Source: a bacterium
GTDB lineage: Bacteria; Bacteroidota; Ignavibacteria; Kapaibacteriales; UBA2268
NCBI GenBank assembly: GCA_030431515.1
Contig: JAUIIX010000011.1
Coordinates: 1 to 64,000 of the forward strand
Reading direction: 5' to 3'
DNA length: 64,000 nt
Positions 1-8,750 of this stretch are shown piece by piece (position 1 is the stretch's first letter; each line of letters opens with the position of its first letter). The notes beneath the pieces are model-generated. The model ran no database searches, had not been told where the DNA came from, and saw only the letters and a program-made list of their open reading frames with translations. Made by a program: the position numbers and the translations under genes.

Positions 1-589
1 GGAAAATTGGAAAAGACCGATGGATGAAGTCAATGGTTTGATGAAACTATTGGATTCATTTATGAAACAAGAGATTGAAGAACTTCATAGAAATAAAGTT
101 AGAATAAATCTTATCGGGAAAATTTCTTCTTTACCTAAATATGTTCAAGACACACTACATTTTGCAACTCAGAAAACTAAAGAGAATGAAGGACTAACAT
201 TAACATTAGCATTAAGTTATGGTGCAAGGTGGGATATTACCCGTGCTGTTCAATTAATTGCTATGGATGTAAGAAGAGGTAATCTTTCACCAGAAGATAT
301 AAGCGAGGAAACTTTTGCTTCTTATTTGAATACAAATGGAATGCCCGACCCAGATTTAATGATTAGAACAAGTGGAGAATATAGATTAAGTAATTTCCTG
401 TTATGGGAGTTGGCTTATGGAGAGATTTACATTTCAGATAAACTATGGCCAAAATTTAGAAAACAAGACTTGTATAATGCCCTTTTTGATTTTTTAAAAC
501 GAGAAAGACGTTTTGGAAAAACTTCCGACCAAATTAATAATTCAGATTCATATTTTAAAAAAGTAGTAAATGCAATTAAAAATTCTTAG
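1..589 (+). CDS. uppS: Isoprenyl transferase (undecaprenyl diphosphate synthase), 5' partial
   Basis: Cis-prenyltransferase that condenses isopentenyl diphosphates onto farnesyl diphosphate to make undecaprenyl diphosphate, the lipid carrier for peptidoglycan and O-antigen. The first in-frame ATG is at 20, but the reading frame is open to the window edge and the codons before it (positions 2-19) read ENWKRP, the family's conserved FSTENWKRP motif. The true start therefore lies upstream and 20 is an internal Met. The C-terminal signature is intact: DLMIRTSGEYRLSNFLLWEL followed by AYGEI and LWPKF. It overlaps the next gene (bamA) by 20 bases. About 195 residues are visible, so perhaps 50 are missing. 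Confidence 0.95.
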   Translation, partial: ENWKRPMDEVNGLMKLLDSFMKQEIEELHRNKVRINLIGKISSLPKYVQDTLHFATQKTKENEGLTLTLALSYGARWDITRAVQLIAMDVRRGNLSPEDISEETFASYLNTNGMPDPDLMIRTSGEYRLSNFLLWELAYGEIYISDKLWPKFRKQDLYNALFDFLKRERRFGKTSDQINNSDSYFKKVVNAIKNS

Positions 590-2924
590 TATTATTTTTA
601 TAATATTCTCATCGTCTCTATTTAGCCAAGATTTACAAAAGAGTTATAAAATAGCAGGTATTTCTGTTGAAGGTAATGAATATATTGCTGATGAAACTAT
701 AATATCTATTTCTGGTTTAAATGTAGGTGAAAGCTTTAATTATCCTTATGATGAAAATATTACTAATTCTATAAAAAGATTATGGAATAGAAAACAATTT
801 CAAATGGTAAATGTAGTTGCAGAAAGAGTAGTTGGCAATAATGTTTATTTATTAATTGAAGTGAAAGAGAAAAATAGATTAAGTGAATATCGAATTAAGG
901 GAAGTGACGAAGTAAATGAATCTGATATTAAGAAAGCAGTTTCTCTGTCAAGGGGTGATATTTTAGGACCTTATGAATTATTTAAAGTTAAGGAAAATAT
1001 TCTTGAATTGTATAGCAAAGAAGGTCTTGGATTTGCAAAAGTAGAAATTGAGACTTTTGATACTGATACGACAAATTATAAATTGATGGAAATTAATATC
1101 GAAGAAGGAAATTTATTTAAAGTTTCTGAAATTGATTTTGTTGGGAATGAAGAATTAACAGATAAAGAATTAGCAGGAATTTTCAAGGAAACAAAAACTA
1201 AATCTTGGTATGAGTTTTGGAAATCTTCTAAGTTTAATAAACAAGAATATGAAGAAGATAAGAAGTTAATAGATTTTTATTTTAAAGAGAAAGGTTATAT
1301 TGATGGTAGATATATTTCAGATACTTTAATATATGATGCTAGTAAAAAGAAAGTGAAAATACAAATTAATGTATTTGAAGGTAAGAAAATATATATTCGT
1401 GATATAGAATTTAGAGGTAATACAGTTTTTACATCTGAAGCCTTGAAAAGCAGATTAGAATTTGTAAAAGGTGATGTTTATAATCAAAATCAATTTGATA
1501 TGAACTTAAACCTTAATCAGGAACAAACAGATGCAAAGAGTTTGTATAATAATACTGGATATTTATTTGTAGAATTTAGAAAATCTGAGAAAAGAGTAAG
1601 TGAAGATTCTGTTGATATTACTGTTGATATTTTTGAAAATTCAAGAGCAAAAATTAGAAAAGTAAATATTTATGGAAATACTAAAACTAAAGATAAAGTA
1701 ATTAGAAGGGAGCTTTATGTTAGACCTGGTGATTATTTCAATAGAGGTGCTATTATTAGAAGTGTAAATGCTCTTAATGTTTTGGCATATTTTAATCCTG
1801 AAAATTTAAGACCTGATGTGAAACCGGTACCAGGTGATAATACTGCAGTAGATATAGAGTTTAATGTTGAAGAAAAATCAACTGATACATTTAATGCTTC
1901 ATTTGGATTTGCAGGTTCTTTTGGTTTAACTGGCTCATTAGGGTTTTCATTTAATAACTTCTCAATCACTGAACCACTAAGAGGTGGAGGCGGTGAAATA
2001 TTTAATCTGAATGCAGAACTTGGATTTTCTCAGTATCGTTCATTTTCTATAGGATATACACAACCATGGCTTTTTGATAAACCATATACAGTTGGTGCAA
2101 ATTTATTTAGTACAAGTTTTAATTATGGTTTGAAATTAAGAAGAACAGGAGCCGCTCTTAATTATGGAATGAGATTAAGATGGCCAGATGATTATTTTAG
2201 AGTGAATTGGTCTTTACGTGCTCAACAGAATGATGTTGAGTTACAAAGTGGACAAACATCTAATTTTTATAGAGAAGGTATAACTAATGAATATACTATA
2301 GGTCAAGTTCTTTCTCGTGTTAGTATAGATAATCAATTTTTTGCAACTACTGGCTCCAAATTTACTTTATCAACAAATTTTGCAGCAGGTGCATTAGGAA
2401 TCGGTAATACTGATTACTTTAAAAATGAAATGAATTTTGAATCTTATAATCCATTGATGAGAGTTGGAGAGTTAGATAGATTAGTATTGTATTTAGGTAC
2501 TAGAATCGGTCATATCTTGTCAATTAAGGATAGAGATGCTATTAATCCAATAGAAGTATATAGAATGGGTGGTAACGGTTTAAATGGATTTGGTGTTATA
2601 CCTTTGCGTGGATATGATGATAGAGCTATTAGTGATGGTGGTAGGTCAATGGCTAAATTTACAGCTGAATTAAGATTTGCAATAGCTATGAATCCGATGC
2701 CTATTTATGTTTATGCATTTGGTGAAGCTGGAAATGTTTGGGATGATATTAATACTTCTAATCCATTTAATTTGAATAGAGCAATAGGTTTAGGGCTTCA
2801 AATGTTCTTGAATCCTATTGGAATAATTGGGGTAAGTTATGGTTATGGATTTGACCCTACTCGATTTAGTCAAGGTGAGCCAGGTGGATGGAAATTCTTA
2901 CTACATTTAGGTAATAATAATTAA
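570..2924 (+). CDS. bamA: Outer membrane protein assembly factor BamA (Omp85 family)
   Basis: Central subunit of the beta-barrel assembly machine in the outer membrane. The 784-residue protein begins with a signal peptide (MQLKILSIIFIIFSSSLFSQ). It continues with a series of POTRA domains to about residue 420, each showing the typical 'V.GN......' strand starts (VEGNEYI, FVGNEEL, FRGNTVF, IYGNTKT). The C-terminal half is a 16-strand-type barrel. The lid-loop motif of the family appears as PLRGYDD near residue 680 (VRGF/Y in other members). The start overlaps the end of uppS, which points to translational coupling. The uppS-bamA order is common in Bacteroidota; the usual skp/ompH gene does not follow here. 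Confidence 0.95.
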   Translation: MQLKILSIIFIIFSSSLFSQDLQKSYKIAGISVEGNEYIADETIISISGLNVGESFNYPYDENITNSIKRLWNRKQFQMVNVVAERVVGNNVYLLIEVKEKNRLSEYRIKGSDEVNESDIKKAVSLSRGDILGPYELFKVKENILELYSKEGLGFAKVEIETFDTDTTNYKLMEINIEEGNLFKVSEIDFVGNEELTDKELAGIFKETKTKSWYEFWKSSKFNKQEYEEDKKLIDFYFKEKGYIDGRYISDTLIYDASKKKVKIQINVFEGKKIYIRDIEFRGNTVFTSEALKSRLEFVKGDVYNQNQFDMNLNLNQEQTDAKSLYNNTGYLFVEFRKSEKRVSEDSVDITVDIFENSRAKIRKVNIYGNTKTKDKVIRRELYVRPGDYFNRGAIIRSVNALNVLAYFNPENLRPDVKPVPGDNTAVDIEFNVEEKSTDTFNASFGFAGSFGLTGSLGFSFNNFSITEPLRGGGGEIFNLNAELGFSQYRSFSIGYTQPWLFDKPYTVGANLFSTSFNYGLKLRRTGAALNYGMRLRWPDDYFRVNWSLRAQQNDVELQSGQTSNFYREGITNEYTIGQVLSRVSIDNQFFATTGSKFTLSTNFAAGALGIGNTDYFKNEMNFESYNPLMRVGELDRLVLYLGTRIGHILSIKDRDAINPIEVYRMGGNGLNGFGVIPLRGYDDRAISDGGRSMAKFTAELRFAIAMNPMPIYVYAFGEAGNVWDDINTSNPFNLNRAIGLGLQMFLNPIGIIGVSYGYGFDPTRFSQGEPGGWKFLLHLGNNN

Positions 2925-2981
2925 TTTTACTTAAATTCTACTTTTTCTTGTCTTTATTGTTAATAATTGCTAATTTTGGAT

Positions 2982-3512
2982 ATGAAAATAATATATCTAA
3001 TAATATTGATTTTTTTATCAGCTTGTTTTGAGAAAGAATTAGCAACACCTGCTGTTATTAATCAAGAATTAGAAAATGTTCCTGATTTTATAATTGGCAA
3101 ACCAGTTATAAATTTTTACGACTCTACGAATATAAAAGCAGTACTAAGTGCCGATACTGCTAAATCATATAAGAAATTTCAATATACTATTATGTATCAT
3201 AATGTCCATATTGATTTTTATCAAAAAGAAAAGAATATAATCGAAACTTTTATGGATTCTGATTCTGCAAAAATAGATGAAAGCAATAATAATATGTTTG
3301 CTTTTAATAATGTTTATGTTTGGTCAGAAAAATCAAAAACTTCCTTAAAAACAGATTTTTTAGAATGGAATGAAGAAAAGGGTATGCTTTTTTCTGATAA
3401 GTTTGTTAGGATTGATTCTCCAGTTGAGATTATTGAAGGTTATGGAATGGAATCAAATCAAGATTTAACTAATTATAAAATTTTTAAAGTAAGTGGAGTA
3501 ATTACAAAATGA
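2982..3512 (+). CDS. lptC: LPS export periplasmic protein LptC-like lipoprotein
   Basis: A 176-residue protein with a lipoprotein signal peptide ending in the lipobox LSAC at about residues 16-19. The body is beta-rich with the pattern expected for LptC: alternating short strands, then a C-terminal 'IEGYGMESNQDLTNYKIFKV' segment resembling the family's G-G-S-DL-Y-I ending. LptC bridges the LptBFG transporter to LptA for LPS export. I chose ATG 2982 because the longer TTG start at 2967 adds five residues in front of an already complete signal peptide. It sits 57 bases after bamA and overlaps tpiA by 4 bases (ATGA). Identification rests on pattern and context, with no catalytic motif. Confidence 0.7.
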   Translation: MKIIYLIILIFLSACFEKELATPAVINQELENVPDFIIGKPVINFYDSTNIKAVLSADTAKSYKKFQYTIMYHNVHIDFYQKEKNIIETFMDSDSAKIDESNNNMFAFNNVYVWSEKSKTSLKTDFLEWNEEKGMLFSDKFVRIDSPVEIIEGYGMESNQDLTNYKIFKVSGVITK

Positions 3513-4279
3513 AAAAATACTTTATCGTAGGAAATTGGAAAATGAATATGGCTTATAGAGAAGCTGTAAAACTTGTAAAAGATATTGATTCAATGACTAA
3601 ACCATTGGATAGTAATCTTGAAGTAGTTTTATGCACTCCATATATTCATATTCCTGTATTAGTAGAAACATTAAGTCATTCGGCTGTTAGAATTGGTGCT
3701 CAAAACTGTAACGAAAATAAATCTGGTGCATTTACAGGTGAAGTTTCTGCTGAAATGATAAAATCGTATGATTGTGATTATGTTATTTTGGGTCATTCTG
3801 AACGAAGAGAATATTTTAATGAATCTAATGAATTGATAAATAAAAAAATTCTTATTGCTTTAGAAAATAATTTAAAAGTAATTTTATGTATTGGTGAATC
3901 ATTAGACGAAAGACAAAATGATGAAACTAATAAAGTTTTAAATACACAACTTAGATTTTGTTTATCAAATATACCAAAAGAAGAGTATGAGAACATAATC
4001 ATTGCTTACGAGCCGATTTGGGCTATTGGAACTGGATTGACAGCTTCTAATGAGCAAATAAATGAAACACATAATGCAATTAGAAACTACTTAATTGAGA
4101 TTATGGGTGGAAAAGGGATTTCTGTTCCTATATTATATGGTGGTAGTTTAAATGACAAAAATGCTAGCGATATATTAAAAATAAAAGAAGTGTATGGTGG
4201 TTTGATTGGTGGTGCTTCTTTAAAATCAGAATCATTTGTTAATATAATTAAAACGGCTGAAGGATACACTAATATTTGA
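3509..4279 (+). CDS. tpiA: Triosephosphate isomerase
   Basis: Interconverts dihydroxyacetone phosphate and glyceraldehyde 3-phosphate in glycolysis and gluconeogenesis. The 256-residue TIM barrel is complete. Visible landmarks are the N-terminal substrate lysine in VGNWKMN, the catalytic histidine in ILGHSERREYF (about residue 95), the catalytic glutamate and flexible loop in AYEPIWAIGTG (about residue 167), and the phosphate-binding ILYGGSLN. The ATG overlaps the lptC stop by 4 bases and the tpiA stop overlaps the next ATG by 1 base. The gene is therefore embedded in an envelope operon with which it has no obvious metabolic link, though its substrate feeds glycerol 3-phosphate for phospholipids. 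Confidence 0.97.
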   Translation: MKKYFIVGNWKMNMAYREAVKLVKDIDSMTKPLDSNLEVVLCTPYIHIPVLVETLSHSAVRIGAQNCNENKSGAFTGEVSAEMIKSYDCDYVILGHSERREYFNESNELINKKILIALENNLKVILCIGESLDERQNDETNKVLNTQLRFCLSNIPKEEYENIIIAYEPIWAIGTGLTASNEQINETHNAIRNYLIEIMGGKGISVPILYGGSLNDKNASDILKIKEVYGGLIGGASLKSESFVNIIKTAEGYTNI

Positions 4280-4857
4280 TGATATTTTCAATTCCAAATA
4301 TAATCACTTATTTTAGGGTATTAGTAGTTCCTGTATTTTTGTTTATGTACTTCTCAAAAGATGATTATTTAATAAGCATGTCAATAGTGCTTTATTTTTT
4401 TGGTGCTATATCAGATTATTTTGATGGGTTAATCGCAAGGAAATATAATAGTAGTTCAAAATTAGGACAGTTTATAGACCCCTTAGCTGATAAATTTATA
4501 GTTATTGCTGCTTTAGTTGCCTTTAATATTCAAGATATTATTCCCTTATGGATGGTTATTGTTATTATCTTGAGAGATATTATAACAACAATAATGAGAG
4601 TTATTGCTGATAAAAAGAATTTAGATATGGAAACAAGTAAGTTAGCTAAATGGAAAACATTTTCACAATTTTTATTCATTGGCTATGTTCAGACACTTAT
4701 TTTTGTAGCACATTCTAGTTTGTTTCATATAAGCAAAAGTTCTGCAAATGAGTTTATATACTCTGATTTGACTTACTATTTTATGTTTGCACTTACAGCT
4801 TACACATTCCTAACTTTAGTAGATTATATCTTTAAAAACAAAGCAATTTTTAAATAA
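4279..4857 (+). CDS. pgsA: CDP-diacylglycerol--glycerol-3-phosphate 3-phosphatidyltransferase
   Basis: Makes phosphatidylglycerophosphate from CDP-diacylglycerol and glycerol 3-phosphate in the inner membrane. The CDP-alcohol phosphotransferase signature DG-x2-AR-x8-G-x3-D-x3-D is fully present, within YFDGLIARKYNSSSKLGQFI followed by DPLADK. The opening MIFSIPNIITYFRVLVVPVF is typical of PgsA, and several further membrane helices follow. I chose ATG 4279, which overlaps the tpiA stop by one base, over the TTG at 4276. The next gene is pgpA, the phosphatase acting on this enzyme's product, with no gap between them, so the two form a two-step phosphatidylglycerol module. The length (192 residues) is normal for the family. 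Confidence 0.92.
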   Translation: MIFSIPNIITYFRVLVVPVFLFMYFSKDDYLISMSIVLYFFGAISDYFDGLIARKYNSSSKLGQFIDPLADKFIVIAALVAFNIQDIIPLWMVIVIILRDIITTIMRVIADKKNLDMETSKLAKWKTFSQFLFIGYVQTLIFVAHSSLFHISKSSANEFIYSDLTYYFMFALTAYTFLTLVDYIFKNKAIFK

Positions 4858-5325
4858 ATGGATAATAAAAAGAATTTTAGTCTGAATTATTTATTTGCTA
4901 CTTTCTTTTATTCTGGCTATTTACCAAAAGCTCCTGGTACATGGGGCACACTTGCCTCTCTTATTGTATTATTAATCCCATGCGATTTACGTTTTATTTC
5001 AATTTTATCTTTAATTATAGTTTCATTTATTGTGTCATTATATTCTATCAAAATCATAGAAAATGAGTCAGGATATGATCCAGGTTTTGTAGTAATTGAT
5101 GAAGCGATTGGTATGTGGATATTGTTATTATTTGATTTTATAGTCAATGATATTTACTTTTTAATTGCTTCAGTTATATTGTTTAGAGTGTTCGATATTT
5201 GGAAACCTTATCCAATTAAGTTAGTTAACAATAAAAAAGGAGCATTTTTTGTAATATTTGATGATATTTTAGCAAGTTTGTTTACTTTGACAATTTTAGT
5301 GTTTTTGTTTTATTTAACTGAATAG
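4858..5325 (+). CDS. pgpA: Phosphatidylglycerophosphatase A
   Basis: Removes the terminal phosphate of phosphatidylglycerophosphate to give phosphatidylglycerol. The 155-residue membrane protein carries the family hallmarks in order: GYLPKAPGTWGTLAS near residue 20, VVIDEAIGMW near residue 80, and FRVFDIWKPYPI and IFDDILA in the C-terminal third. Acidic residues in the last motifs coordinate metal in this family. It starts immediately after the pgsA stop and is the last gene of the uppS-to-pgpA operon. No strong terminator hairpin is visible after it. Confidence 0.92.
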   Translation: MDNKKNFSLNYLFATFFYSGYLPKAPGTWGTLASLIVLLIPCDLRFISILSLIIVSFIVSLYSIKIIENESGYDPGFVVIDEAIGMWILLLFDFIVNDIYFLIASVILFRVFDIWKPYPIKLVNNKKGAFFVIFDDILASLFTLTILVFLFYLTE

Positions 5326-5462
5326 TATAAAACAATGTATTATAAGAAGATAAGTAATAATAAAAATAAAATAATTTATTAAAATTACTTCATAATATTA
5401 GTTGAATTTAATACAAATATCCTCTATTGTTAAAAAAAATCAGTGTGTTAATAAAAAAAGTT

Positions 5463-5492
5463 ATTGCTAAAAAAAAAAATCTTTTTATTTTG
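5463..5492 (+). promoter_or_regulatory. Candidate Bacteroidota-type promoter for the HU gene
   Basis: ATTG at 5463-5466 and TATTTTG at 5486-5492 are 19 bases apart. They resemble the -33 TTTG and -7 TAnnTTTG boxes of Bacteroidota, with one mismatch in the first and a one-base-short second box. The HU start codon lies 41 bases downstream, preceded by an SD-like AGGGG at 5521-5525. The region is very AT-rich, so chance matches are possible. Confidence 0.35.
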
Positions 5493-5533
5493 CATAATTA
5501 TATTTTACTAAATTAATAAAAGGGGTTTAAAAA

Positions 5534-5809
5534 ATGAATAAATCAGAACTAATTGATGCTGTAGCATCTTCTACTGGTTTTACTAAAGTGAATGCTGAAA
5601 AAGCAGTAGCGAGTGTATTTTCTACTATTTCAGACGAATTATCTAAAGGTGGTAGTTTCTCTCTGATTGGATTTGGAACTTTCTCTGTTTCTCAAAGAGC
5701 TGCAAGAGTAGGTAAAAATCCACAAACTGGTGAAAAATTAAATATTGCAGCAAAAAAAGTTGCAAAATTTTCTCCTGGGAAAGCTTTAAAAGAAGCAGTT
5801 AATAATTAA
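5534..5809 (+). CDS. HU/IHF-family DNA-binding protein
   Basis: A 91-residue histone-like protein that bends and compacts DNA. The whole family pattern is present: MNKSELIDAVASSTG at the N-terminus, the beta-arm region with GFGTFSVSQRAARVGKNPQT and the following GEKLNIAAKKVAKFSPGKAL. It is a stand-alone gene with its own upstream region and an SD-like AGGGG 8-12 bases before the ATG. A strong hairpin terminator follows 23 bases after the stop. I cannot separate HU-alpha from HU-beta or IHF-like variants, so no symbol is given. Confidence 0.95.
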   Translation: MNKSELIDAVASSTGFTKVNAEKAVASVFSTISDELSKGGSFSLIGFGTFSVSQRAARVGKNPQTGEKLNIAAKKVAKFSPGKALKEAVNN

Positions 5810-5832
5810 TTTATTAATATTAGCTTAAATTT

Positions 5833-5864
5833 AAAAGGATTAGTTGATTTCAATTAATCCTTTT
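5833..5864. terminator. Bidirectional hairpin terminator between HU and the symporter gene
   Basis: AAAAGGATTA (5833-5842) pairs with TAATCCTTTT (5855-5864), and inner pairs extend the stem to about 14 bp with a 4-base loop. A run of Ts continues on the plus strand to 5866. The stem overlaps the last codons of the convergent minus-strand gene, which ends at 5850, so it probably serves both genes. Confidence 0.8.
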
Positions 5865-7202
5865 TTCTTTAAATGCAAAAAGTAGAATTAAGGATGCAAT
5901 TAATCCAATTTGCATTGGTTGATAGATTGAGTTTTGATTTGTTTGTAAAATCAATGAAATCAAACTAATTACAAATACTATAAGCATATATAAAATAATT
6001 TTATTATCTTTGATTTTAATTTTATTTGAAAAGGAAAGTAAAAGAGGTAAAAATATACTTGGTATTGTAATTGAAGCAGTTTTATAAAAAATATCAATGA
6101 CTGATGGAATGTAACTTGCTATTATTATAGATAAAATAGCGGATATTATAATTCCAATTTTAGTTGGATTTTTAAAGTTAAATTCTAGTTTTTTCAATAT
6201 ATCATTTCCAATTGTAACTGCACTCAAAAAGCCATAAGAATTTAAAGTTGACATAATTGTAGCGATAATTGCTGAATAGAAAATACCTTTAAAAATCGGA
6301 GGTAAAACTAAATCACCTAATAGCAGGTAAGTGTTAATTGGTTCTGTAGTTTGAATATTATTAATAGCATAAAGACCAGTAATTAGTGTCAGTAAGTCAA
6401 AAACAATCCAAAATAAAATAGAGTAAAGGATACCATTTCTTGCAGTTTTTACGTCTCTTGCCGCTGAACATCTTTGAAAAAAACTTGGATCGATAAAAGT
6501 TTGCAATGCTATAAAAAACCATGATATAATGTATGGTAGATTTTCATAATTTAATGTGAAAATATACTTTTCGGGTACAGAATCTAACAATGTTAATGGT
6601 GAACCAAAACTATCAATTAAAAAATATAGAAAAATAGCAAATCCAAGATACATTATTACAAATTGACTTAAATTCGCATAAATATCTGAATTAAAACCAC
6701 CTTTATAAATATATGAGAATGAGAATACTGTTCCTATTATTATTGATGCAATTATTCCTAAACCAGTCAAATCACTAACAACAACCCCAAGCATTAGAAC
6801 ATAAGCACTTGGTAGAGTAACAATAAGAATAATTAATGAAGCTAAAATAGAAGCTTTTTTACCATAAGTAATTTCTATTTGGTGGGGTATTGATAATACA
6901 TTTATTGCTCTAATTTTACCAGAAAAGAATAAAGCAAATATGAGTGCTGAAATATAATAAGGAAAGGCAAGACAAAGCCATGCAAGTGTTCCATAATTGT
7001 AAACAAATTCACCTACTCCTAATATACTACCATACCAAGTAGCCACTAAAGTTGCTACAAATAATGGAGTTGTTAATTTTCTACCAGCAAGTATATAACT
7101 CTCTTCATTATTCTTAGTTTTTTTAGATGCAATAAAACCAGAAAAGAAAGTAATTGAAAGTAAAATTACAATTACAAGTATGTCAATAAAATCTAAATTC
7201 AT
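5850..7202 (-). CDS. Sodium:solute symporter (SSS family) permease
   Basis: A 450-residue integral membrane protein with about 12-13 hydrophobic helices, starting MNLDFIDILVIVILLSITFF. The early segment with ESYILAGRKL, TLVATWYGSILGVGEF and the later FFQRCSAARDVKTARNG are typical of the SSS (PutP/PanF/SGLT-like) LeuT-fold symporters, which couple sodium entry to uptake of small solutes. The substrate cannot be told from the sequence. It is transcribed alone, convergent with HU and divergent from scpA. Confidence 0.85.
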   Translation of the reverse strand: MNLDFIDILVIVILLSITFFSGFIASKKTKNNEESYILAGRKLTTPLFVATLVATWYGSILGVGEFVYNYGTLAWLCLAFPYYISALIFALFFSGKIRAINVLSIPHQIEITYGKKASILASLIILIVTLPSAYVLMLGVVVSDLTGLGIIASIIIGTVFSFSYIYKGGFNSDIYANLSQFVIMYLGFAIFLYFLIDSFGSPLTLLDSVPEKYIFTLNYENLPYIISWFFIALQTFIDPSFFQRCSAARDVKTARNGILYSILFWIVFDLLTLITGLYAINNIQTTEPINTYLLLGDLVLPPIFKGIFYSAIIATIMSTLNSYGFLSAVTIGNDILKKLEFNFKNPTKIGIIISAILSIIIASYIPSVIDIFYKTASITIPSIFLPLLLSFSNKIKIKDNKIILYMLIVFVISLISLILQTNQNSIYQPMQIGLIASLILLFAFKEKRIN

Positions 7203-7221
7203 ATTCTAAATTAAAATAATG

Positions 7222-7229
7222 CAAATTTA
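7222..7229 (-). promoter_or_regulatory. Candidate -7 box for the symporter gene
   Basis: On the minus strand these bases read TAAATTTG, a perfect match to the Bacteroidota -7 consensus TAnnTTTG, 20 bases before the start codon. No convincing TTTG -33 box is seen at the expected distance. Confidence 0.35.
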
Positions 7230-7288
7230 AGAAAGCATATTGGTTTATCTTGTTAATAAGTAGATTATTTTATTAACTTTTTTATTTA

Positions 7289-7296
7289 TATTTTTG
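7289..7296 (+). promoter_or_regulatory. Candidate -7 box for scpAB
   Basis: TATTTTTG matches TAnnTTTG and ends 20 bases before the scpA ATG at 7317. No clear -33 TTTG is visible about 20 bases upstream. The surrounding poly-T tracts make a chance match possible. Confidence 0.35.
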
Positions 7297-7316
7297 TTTT
7301 TTTATAAAACAGCATT

Positions 7317-8036
7317 ATGTATAAAATAAAAATACCTACATTTGAAGGTCCTTTTGATTTACTATTGTATTTTATCAAAAGAGATGAACTAAATATCTAT
7401 GATATTCCAATTTCTCAATTAACATCTGAGTTTTTAGAATATATTAGAGTTATGCAATTGTTAGATTTAGATTTAGCAGGTGAGTTTATTGTAATGGCAT
7501 CAACTTTGATGCAAATTAAAACTCAAATGTTATTACCAAGATTTGTAGATGAAAATGGTGAAGAGATTGAAGACCCAAGAACTGAATTAGTTCAAAAACT
7601 ACTTGAGTATAAACAAATTAAAGAAAGTACTGAAGAGCTTAGGGAATCTGAAGAAATTAATAAATATCATCTATATCGCGAAAATTTTGACAATGAGTTA
7701 GCAATCTCAAAACAGAATAATGATGGAATTGATGTTGGTATATTTGATTTGATAAATGCTTTAAATAAAATAATTAAACGAAGAGTAGTTAGTGAAATTA
7801 CACATAATGTAAATTTATTCAATTACTCTGTTGATGAAGAAAAAGATAATATTCTCAAAGAGTTAAATATTAAAACAAACTTATCATTTCTGAAGTTGAT
7901 GTTGGAAGCACCAATACAAAAAATAGTTGTTAGTTTTTTAGCTTTATTAGACTTAGTAAAAATGAAAGCTATTCTTGTTGTTCAAAATAGCAATGGAGAT
8001 GATATATTGATAAGTAAAATTCAAAACCTAAATTAA
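7317..8036 (+). CDS. scpA: Segregation and condensation protein A
   Basis: Kleisin subunit of the Smc-ScpAB condensin that organises and separates the chromosome. The N-terminus has the family's typical opening, IPTFEGPFDLLLYFIKRDEL, followed by NIYDIPISQLTSEFLEYI. This is the part that binds the Smc neck. The C-terminal winged-helix-like region (FLALLDLVKMKAILVVQ) binds the Smc head. The length, 239 residues, is normal. scpB follows 3 bases after the stop, as in most bacteria. smc itself is not in the window. Confidence 0.95.
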   Translation: MYKIKIPTFEGPFDLLLYFIKRDELNIYDIPISQLTSEFLEYIRVMQLLDLDLAGEFIVMASTLMQIKTQMLLPRFVDENGEEIEDPRTELVQKLLEYKQIKESTEELRESEEINKYHLYRENFDNELAISKQNNDGIDVGIFDLINALNKIIKRRVVSEITHNVNLFNYSVDEEKDNILKELNIKTNLSFLKLMLEAPIQKIVVSFLALLDLVKMKAILVVQNSNGDDILISKIQNLN

Positions 8037-8039
8037 AAA

Positions 8040-8750
8040 ATGAAAAGTTTTCAACCTTATTTTCTAACTTTAAATAGAGACGAACAGTTAGCCACTATTG
8101 AAGCATTAATATTTTCAAGTAGTGAAGTTTTAAGTATAGAATTGTTATTCAATCTTTTATTCAATAAAGATGAATATGATTCGATGAATAAAGAAGAGAA
8201 AAATAGTACATTCAAAGAGTTTGAATCGTTTATATTTGAGCAGTATCACTATGATACTAATAGAATTGAAGATTTTATTAAAGAAATTAATAAAGAGTTA
8301 GAAGCAACTCGAAGACCATTTACAATAGTTAACTTTGCTAATGGATACCAATTCGCAACTCGAACAGATTTTGGTGATATTGTTTCAAAATTATATAATT
8401 ATAAAATAAAGAAGAGATTAAGTCCTGCTGCAATTGAATCTTTAGCAATAGTAGCTTACAGACAACCAATTTCTAAGTCTGGAATTGAAGAAATTAGAGG
8501 TGTAAATTCGAATGAAATTGTTAATTCACTTCTTGAAAAAGGATTGATAAGAATTACTGGAAGAAGTGAAAGTTTGGGGAAAGCTTTAGTTTATGGAACA
8601 ACAGATGAATTTCTTAAATTATTTGGTTTAAATAGTTTAAAAGACCTACCTAAATTAAGAGAGTTGGACGAAATAGCAAGTTTCCAAGAATCTATAGACA
8701 ATCAAGTAAATATAATAGAAATTGAAGAGAAAGAAGAAACAAATAATTAA
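8040..8750 (+). CDS. scpB: Segregation and condensation protein B
   Basis: Dimeric winged-helix partner of ScpA in the Smc condensin. The conserved core RLSPAAIESLAIVAYRQPIS, then GIEEIRGVNS and LLEKGLIRITGRSESLGKAL, runs from about residue 125 to 190 of 236. An extra acidic tail (NIIEIEEKEETNN) closes the protein. The N-terminal part holds a non-conserved insertion of about 40 residues (FNKDEYDSMNKEEKNSTFKE region), longer than in many homologues. The stop overlaps the convergent ccmB-like gene by 4 bases. Confidence 0.94.
   Translation: MKSFQPYFLTLNRDEQLATIEALIFSSSEVLSIELLFNLLFNKDEYDSMNKEEKNSTFKEFESFIFEQYHYDTNRIEDFIKEINKELEATRRPFTIVNFANGYQFATRTDFGDIVSKLYNYKIKKRLSPAAIESLAIVAYRQPISKSGIEEIRGVNSNEIVNSLLEKGLIRITGRSESLGKALVYGTTDEFLKLFGLNSLKDLPKLRELDEIASFQESIDNQVNIIEIEEKEETNN

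Noticed and set aside
20-22. ATG at 20 as the true uppS start
   Set aside because: The in-frame codons before it continue the conserved ENWKRP motif to the window edge, so 20 is an internal Met.
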